8,651 nucleotides of DNA from Thiobacillus sp. UBA6918. GTDB taxonomy: Bacteria; Pseudomonadota; Gammaproteobacteria; Burkholderiales; Thiobacillaceae. A program made the translations under genes and the position numbers. Below, piece after piece: positions 4,770 to 8,651 of this stretch. A model generated the notes under the pieces. It was not told where the DNA came from and made no database searches. It was given only the letters and a program-made list of their open reading frames with translations. The stretch's first letter is position 1. Each line of letters begins with the position of its first letter. The stretch is from contig DKAU01000107.1 in assembly GCA_002450925.1 (NCBI GenBank), positions 644-9,294 of the forward strand. Reading direction: 5' to 3'.

Positions 4770-6260
4770 GTGACTTCTCTTGCCAATCTTCCTTTGTTGC
4801 GCCATTCCCTGCAGGGGAAAGTAACGCTTGGCTATTACGCCGTCGCCGCAATCATTCTGGTTGCGTCGCTCTTTTTTATTGGCGAATTGAGGGCGCTTGA
4901 GGCGAGGGTGGTGCTGGGTGAACGGGTAACAGATTTGTTTGACACGGTGCTGGAAATCCGCCGTTTTGAGCGAAATTACTTTTTGCATCACCAGGACGCT
5001 GACCGAAGAGAGAATGACCGTTACATCGGTATTGCGCGTGAATTGCTAAGGGTCAACCGGCCAGACTTTCTTGCAATTGCACCCAAGGTCAGGCTCGAAG
5101 AATTGCAGGCTCTACTCGGCGAGTATCAGGAGAAGATGTCGGCATTGGCGGGAACGCTTGGCAATCAAAACCAGGTTGCCTTGCTGGAGCCGCGCATACG
5201 TGCGCTGGGCAAACAGGTTGTTTCGATAACGGGTGACATGTCGAGTTCGGAGCGCCGACAGATCCAGGCCTCCTTGGCATCTTTTCGTACCCTGTTGATA
5301 GTCGTCATTTTTTGCATGGCGCTGCTGGTCGTGGTCATTGGACGAATCTTGTCGCAACGCGTTGTTCGTCCTTTAAAGGAGATGGAGGCCAGTGTTGCGG
5401 CCATATCGGCCAACCGGCGAGAAACCCTGGCTGCACCGTCGGACGATCGGGAAATCATTTCCGTTATCCAGGCGTTCAATCACATGTTGAAGGAGCTCGA
5501 CATTCGGCAAAAGTCGTTGATGCGTTCAGAGCGGCTGGTTTCTCTGGGTACCATGCTTTCCGGCGTGGCTCATGAGCTGAACAATCCGCTTTCCAACATC
5601 TCGACTTCCTGCCAGATCCTGCAGGAAGAGGTTGACGAAAACGACGCGGCAACCCAGAAAATGTACCTTCAGCAGATCGATCAGCAAACCGAACGGGCGC
5701 GGAATATCGTGCGCTCTCTGCTGGATTTCTCACGTGAGAAGCCATTTACAAAAGAGTCTGTTTCGTTGCGGCACCTTGTCCAGCAAACTGTCCGGTTCGT
5801 GCGGGGCGAGGTGTCGGCAAAGTCCGTCGTGCAATTGGATATTCCCGAGGATCTGATTGTCGAGGCCGATGAGCAGCGTCTGCAGCAGGTGTTTGTGAAC
5901 CTGATCCGCAATGCGTTGGAGGGCCTGGAACCAGGGGGCAGAATCATGATAACGGCTCGCTGCATGTGCGTTGACGGGCCACCTGAAGGCACGGCGCTGG
6001 GTTCTGGCTGCGAGGACCGTGGGGAGGTGGTGGAAATCAGCATTGAAGACAATGGGCCTGGTATCCCACCGGACATCCTGCCGCGCATTTTTGATCCCTT
6101 CTTTACCACCAAGGACGTAGGCCATGGCATGGGGTTGGGGCTTTTCGTGGTGTATGAAATCGTGGATGAACACGGTGGGTGCATCGCTGTGGAAAGTGAG
6201 CCGGGGCAGGGTGCCAGTTTTCGGATCAGGCTCCCGAAATCGAGGACTGGTGAGGCATGA
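4770..6260 (+). CDS. Membrane sensor histidine kinase (HAMP-HisKA-HATPase, NtrB-like core)
   Basis: This 496-aa kinase has TM1 at about 20-40, a helical periplasmic sensor of roughly 130 residues and TM2 at 174-195. The sensor contains RRFERNYFLHHQD, a motif seen in helical-bundle sensor domains. A HAMP linker (about 195-247) leads to a HisKA domain with His268 in GVAHELNNPL. The ATPase domain has its N box at 377-384, DNGPGIP at 427-433, FDPFFTTK at 441-448 and GHGMGLGL at 451-458. It should autophosphorylate at His268 and pass phosphate to the regulator encoded immediately downstream, which overlaps it by four bases. The start is a GTG with no visible Shine-Dalgarno; an in-frame stop at 4719-4721 and the lack of an earlier start codon support it. 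The loop between N box and DNGPGIP carries three cysteines (398, 400, 414). The signal is unknown. Confidence 0.9.
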   Translation: MTSLANLPLLRHSLQGKVTLGYYAVAAIILVASLFFIGELRALEARVVLGERVTDLFDTVLEIRRFERNYFLHHQDADRRENDRYIGIARELLRVNRPDFLAIAPKVRLEELQALLGEYQEKMSALAGTLGNQNQVALLEPRIRALGKQVVSITGDMSSSERRQIQASLASFRTLLIVVIFCMALLVVVIGRILSQRVVRPLKEMEASVAAISANRRETLAAPSDDREIISVIQAFNHMLKELDIRQKSLMRSERLVSLGTMLSGVAHELNNPLSNISTSCQILQEEVDENDAATQKMYLQQIDQQTERARNIVRSLLDFSREKPFTKESVSLRHLVQQTVRFVRGEVSAKSVVQLDIPEDLIVEADEQRLQQVFVNLIRNALEGLEPGGRIMITARCMCVDGPPEGTALGSGCEDRGEVVEISIEDNGPGIPPDILPRIFDPFFTTKDVGHGMGLGLFVVYEIVDEHGGCIAVESEPGQGASFRIRLPKSRTGEA

Positions 6261-7624
6261 TGGAAGCTGCGCTCTTGATCGTCGACGACGAGGAGATAGC
6301 ACTGCGCAATCTTCAGCATGTCATGGAACGCGAAGGTTATCGGGTCGTGGCATGTCCTGGCGGCGCTGAGGCGGTGAAGCAGCTGAAGAAGCAGAAATTC
6401 GATGTTGTCCTCACAGACTTGCGCATGGAAGGTGTCGACGGCATGGACGTGTTGAAAGAAAGCCGCAACTTGCAGCCTAATGCCGAAGTGATCTTCATTA
6501 CGGGGTACGCCACTGCCGAGTCGGCCGTGCAAGCCTTGAAGCACGGCGCCTTTTATTACATTGCCAAGCCGTTCCGGCTAGACGAAGTGCGTAAGGTGGT
6601 GGCCGAGGCATTGGCCAAGGTCAGTCTGCGCAGAGAGAATGAATCTCTACGCAATGAAATCGAGAAGTACCGGGATGGAGAAGGCATCATCACCCAGGAT
6701 GTCGAGATGCAGCGCTTGCTCGATATTGCGCGCCAGATTGCTCCAACTGATTGCAGCGTTTTGGTTAGCGGCGAAAGCGGTACAGGCAAGGAATTGTTCG
6801 CCCGATATCTTCATCAGCAAAGCAACCGGCGTGATGGGCCCTATACCGCAATCAACTGCGGCGCCTTCAGCGAGGAACTCCTTGCCAACGAGTTGTTCGG
6901 ACACGAGAAGGGCGCTTTTACTGGCGCCACTGCCTTGAAGAAAGGCCTGGTGGAGGTGAGCTCAGGCGGTACCCTGTTTCTGGATGAAGTGACTGAAATG
7001 ACGACATCCATGCAGGTCAAGCTGTTGCGGGTGTTGCAGGAAAAAGAGGTCCTGAGAGTCGGCGGTACCCGCCCGGTCAAATGCGATGTACGCATCATCG
7101 CAGCCACCAATCGTGACGTGGCCGAGACGGTAAAGGATGGAAGCTTCCGGGAAGATCTTTACTTTCGCCTCAACGTCGTGAATCTGCACATTCCGCCTCT
7201 GGCCAGTAGAAAAGGGGATATCCCCTTGCTGGCCCGCCATTTCCTTTTGAAGTACGCCAAGCGCATGCAGAAATCAGTGACGCGTATTTCTGATGAAGTG
7301 ATGACGATGCTGATGGATTATGCCTTTCCGGGAAACGTCAGGGAGCTCGAAAACATTCTCGAGCGTGGCGTGGCCATGGCCCAGGGCGATACCATCGAAG
7401 TCTCCCATTTGCCCGATTCCATCCAGAAGACCGGGGTTTTCAGTTTCCGCAAGATCGAGGGAAGGTTGCCCACCCTGGGAGAACAGGAAATGGAATATAT
7501 TCAGCGGGTACTAACGGAAGTAGACGGCAACCAGACCGCGGCCGCGCAGATTCTTGGCATAAACCGCGCCTCCCTGTGGCGCAAACTCAAGGCTAGGCAG
7601 GAAACTAACAAGCAGGGTAGCTAG
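6257..7624 (+). CDS. NtrC-family sigma-54-dependent response regulator
   Basis: The 455-aa protein has three standard parts. The receiver domain has Asp10-Asp11, phosphoacceptor Asp54 in LTDLRM, Thr82 and Lys104. The sigma-54 AAA+ domain has Walker A GESGTGKE (172-179), the sigma-54-contacting GAFTGA loop (219-224), Walker B GGTLFLDE (237-244) and Arg298/Arg304 in the finger region. The C-terminal Fis-type helix-turn-helix is at about 424-445. All key residues are intact, so it should be a working enhancer-binding activator. Its ATG overlaps the kinase stop (ATGA); a second ATG at 6260 is in frame and equally usable. It probably controls the sigma-54 promoter at 4539-4554 in the region upstream of its operon, and perhaps other targets. 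It shares a CTAG with the stop of the convergent channel gene. Confidence 0.93.
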   Translation: MMEAALLIVDDEEIALRNLQHVMEREGYRVVACPGGAEAVKQLKKQKFDVVLTDLRMEGVDGMDVLKESRNLQPNAEVIFITGYATAESAVQALKHGAFYYIAKPFRLDEVRKVVAEALAKVSLRRENESLRNEIEKYRDGEGIITQDVEMQRLLDIARQIAPTDCSVLVSGESGTGKELFARYLHQQSNRRDGPYTAINCGAFSEELLANELFGHEKGAFTGATALKKGLVEVSSGGTLFLDEVTEMTTSMQVKLLRVLQEKEVLRVGGTRPVKCDVRIIAATNRDVAETVKDGSFREDLYFRLNVVNLHIPPLASRKGDIPLLARHFLLKYAKRMQKSVTRISDEVMTMLMDYAFPGNVRELENILERGVAMAQGDTIEVSHLPDSIQKTGVFSFRKIEGRLPTLGEQEMEYIQRVLTEVDGNQTAAAQILGINRASLWRKLKARQETNKQGS

Positions 7625-8055
7625 GTATTCTCGCTGCTGCTCCAGAACCGCTCCATGGCGATATACGCATAAGAAGCAGTCCAGCCGATCAGAAGCAGGC
7701 CATTGAGTGCCTCCACGCCAGCAACAAGCCTTATGGGCCCAAGTGGAACAACATCTCCAAAACCAAGTGAGGAATAGGTCTCGGCAGAGAGATACATACT
7801 GTTCAAGAGAGAAGAACCGCCTGGCCCGCTGAACGTACCCACATCAGCGTAGTGGACGAGCAAAAAAACGGCAAAACCATAGAGCAGGATTTCTACTCCA
7901 TGCGCCAAGAAAGCTGAGAACATGACTGCGATTAGTTTTGTTCTTGGCGGGACGTTCAGGCTGGGCAGACGCCGATTTAACAATCCAAGGACTTCATAGT
8001 GAATAAGCGTGGTGAGGGCGAGCAGTGAAATGCAGATAAGGCTGACGAGAATCAT
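7621..8055 (-). CDS. Potassium-channel-like protein (Ion_trans_2 pore type)
   Basis: This 144-aa membrane protein has hydrophobic segments at about 2-24, 42-68 and 109-133. Between the second and third is a pore-loop-like stretch (about 85-101) ending in SSLGFGD. GFGD at 98-101 matches the GYGD/GFGD selectivity filter of K+ channels, and the following VVPLGPIRLVAG fits the start of the pore-lining helix. No RCK/TrkA-N or cyclic-nucleotide domain is attached. It would be expected to work as a tetramer in the inner membrane; ion selectivity is inferred. The ATG at 8053-8055 lacks an obvious ribosome site. Its stop overlaps that of the convergent sigma-54 regulator by four bases, with no terminator between them. 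Confidence 0.75.
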   Translation of the reverse strand: MILVSLICISLLALTTLIHYEVLGLLNRRLPSLNVPPRTKLIAVMFSAFLAHGVEILLYGFAVFLLVHYADVGTFSGPGGSSLLNSMYLSAETYSSLGFGDVVPLGPIRLVAGVEALNGLLLIGWTASYAYIAMERFWSSSENT

Positions 8056-8310
8056 TGCATGCCGGATGGTTGGGTTATGGGGGTAAGTCGGCTAAGGTGC
8101 GCATATGATTGATGCGAGTTACTTGCCAGCCGGATTGCCGATTTAATGAATCGGATATCAGGCACAGATTCATCGCGAACCCAAAAGTTTCAAATTGCCC
8201 AAAATTCCTTGCCTCTGCGGCTGGTAGTTTCGGACACTTGCATGTGTACTCATGACCGGGGTAACTTGGCGATTACGAAGGATATTTTCTAACAAACCAT
8301 AAATAGCCCC
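8056..8310. other. Intergenic region between divergent channel and MoxR genes
   Basis: No gene is supported in these 255 bases. They should contain the promoters of the two divergent genes. A small perfect inverted repeat, CCGATT-TAATG-AATCGG (8138-8154), has no T tract and could be an operator or chance. A weak promoter-like pair, TTGCAT (8238-8243) and TAACTT (8262-8267) with 18-base spacing, points toward the MoxR gene but is not convincing. No sigma-54 site with correct spacing was found. Confidence 0.5.
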
Positions 8311-8651
8311 ATGCGCCATCAACCTCAAATTCTGGCATTGCGCCAGGTGCTGTCCACGGTCATCGTCGGACAGGAAAAACTGCTCGACCGGCTGGTGATC
8401 GGCCTGTTGGCCGGTGGCCATGTTCTGGTAGAAGGACTGCCCGGTCTGGCGAAGACTACTGCGGTCAAGACACTTGCAGCGGGCGTGCACGCACGCTTTA
8501 GACGGGTTCAGTTTACCCCTGACCTGCTGCCCGGCGATCTTACCGGCACTGACATATACGATCCGCGCGAATCACATTTCCAGTTTGTGCCAGGGCCCTT
8601 GTTCAACGAAATCATCCTTGCAGATGAAATCAACCGCGCGCCGGCCAAGGT
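8311..8651 (+). CDS. MoxR-family AAA+ ATPase, 5' part (runs off the window)
   Basis: From the ATG at 8311 the frame stays open to the last base, giving 113 complete codons. The product has the MoxR-type Walker A at about 43-50 (GLPGLAKT), the family stretch QFTPDLLPGDLTGTDIY around 74-90, and Walker B IILADEINRAP near the end. A TAA at 8290-8292 and no earlier start codon fix the beginning; no Shine-Dalgarno is visible. MoxR ATPases act as chaperone-like partners of VWA-domain proteins and are often followed by DUF58 and VWA genes. What follows here is outside the window. Confidence 0.92.
   Translation, partial: MRHQPQILALRQVLSTVIVGQEKLLDRLVIGLLAGGHVLVEGLPGLAKTTAVKTLAAGVHARFRRVQFTPDLLPGDLTGTDIYDPRESHFQFVPGPLFNEIILADEINRAPAK

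Noticed and set aside
5681..6544. Long minus-strand frame (287 aa) antisense to the kinase and regulator genes
   Set aside because: Both sense genes carry complete, conserved domain motifs across this stretch; the antisense frame has no recognisable domain and arises from GC-rich wobble positions.
8162..8178. GGCACAGATTCATCG as a sigma-54 site upstream of the MoxR gene
   Set aside because: The -12 GC is replaced by TC at the correct spacing.
8170..8490. Minus-strand 106-aa frame over the MoxR start
   Set aside because: It is antisense to the MoxR Walker A region, which is clearly coding on the plus strand.

Overview
The window looks like the 3' end of a dissimilatory sulfur-oxidation (dsr) locus from a proteobacterium, plus unrelated regulatory and membrane genes downstream. 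The genus is not readable from the sequence. A dsrN-type amidotransferase, a dsrR-type A-type-carrier relative and a complete CysG siroheme synthase in a row are the reason for this call. That order suggests a sulfur-oxidising beta- or gammaproteobacterium (Thiobacillus, Sulfuricella or Gallionella-like lineages would fit) that uses reverse-type sulfite reductase. No dsrAB gene is inside the window, so the lifestyle is inferred.

Layout. Bases 1-100 hold the possible end of an upstream gene and a terminator-like hairpin. Bases 114-3426 (+) carry dsrN, dsrR and cysG, which make and tailor the sirohaem-type cofactor of sulfite reductase. A 73-bp dispersed-repeat-like element sits between dsrR and cysG. 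Two back-to-back hairpin terminators (3425-3504) separate cysG from a convergent minus-strand unit. That unit is a small unrecognised 69-aa protein (4293-4502) followed by a DUF599-like membrane protein (3503-4246). An AT-rich 267-bp region (4503-4769) separates it from a divergent plus-strand two-component system: a membrane histidine kinase (4770-6260) and an NtrC-family sigma-54 activator (6257-7624). A potassium-channel-like protein (7621-8055, -) converges on the activator with overlapping stop codons. A 255-bp non-coding stretch follows, then the 5' part of a MoxR-family AAA ATPase (8311 to the window end).

The most notable signal is a near-consensus sigma-54 promoter on the minus strand (4539-4554), about 26 bases ahead of the small protein. 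Two direct copies of a 9-bp motif (4604-4625) lie at about -76 to -97 from its expected start site, where an enhancer-binding protein would sit. The gene for such a protein, with its kinase, starts on the other side of the same intergenic region. The simplest model is a local, self-contained circuit: kinase, sigma-54 activator, upstream activating repeats, sigma-54 promoter, small protein plus DUF599 membrane protein. The inducing signal and the job of the output proteins cannot be read from the sequence.
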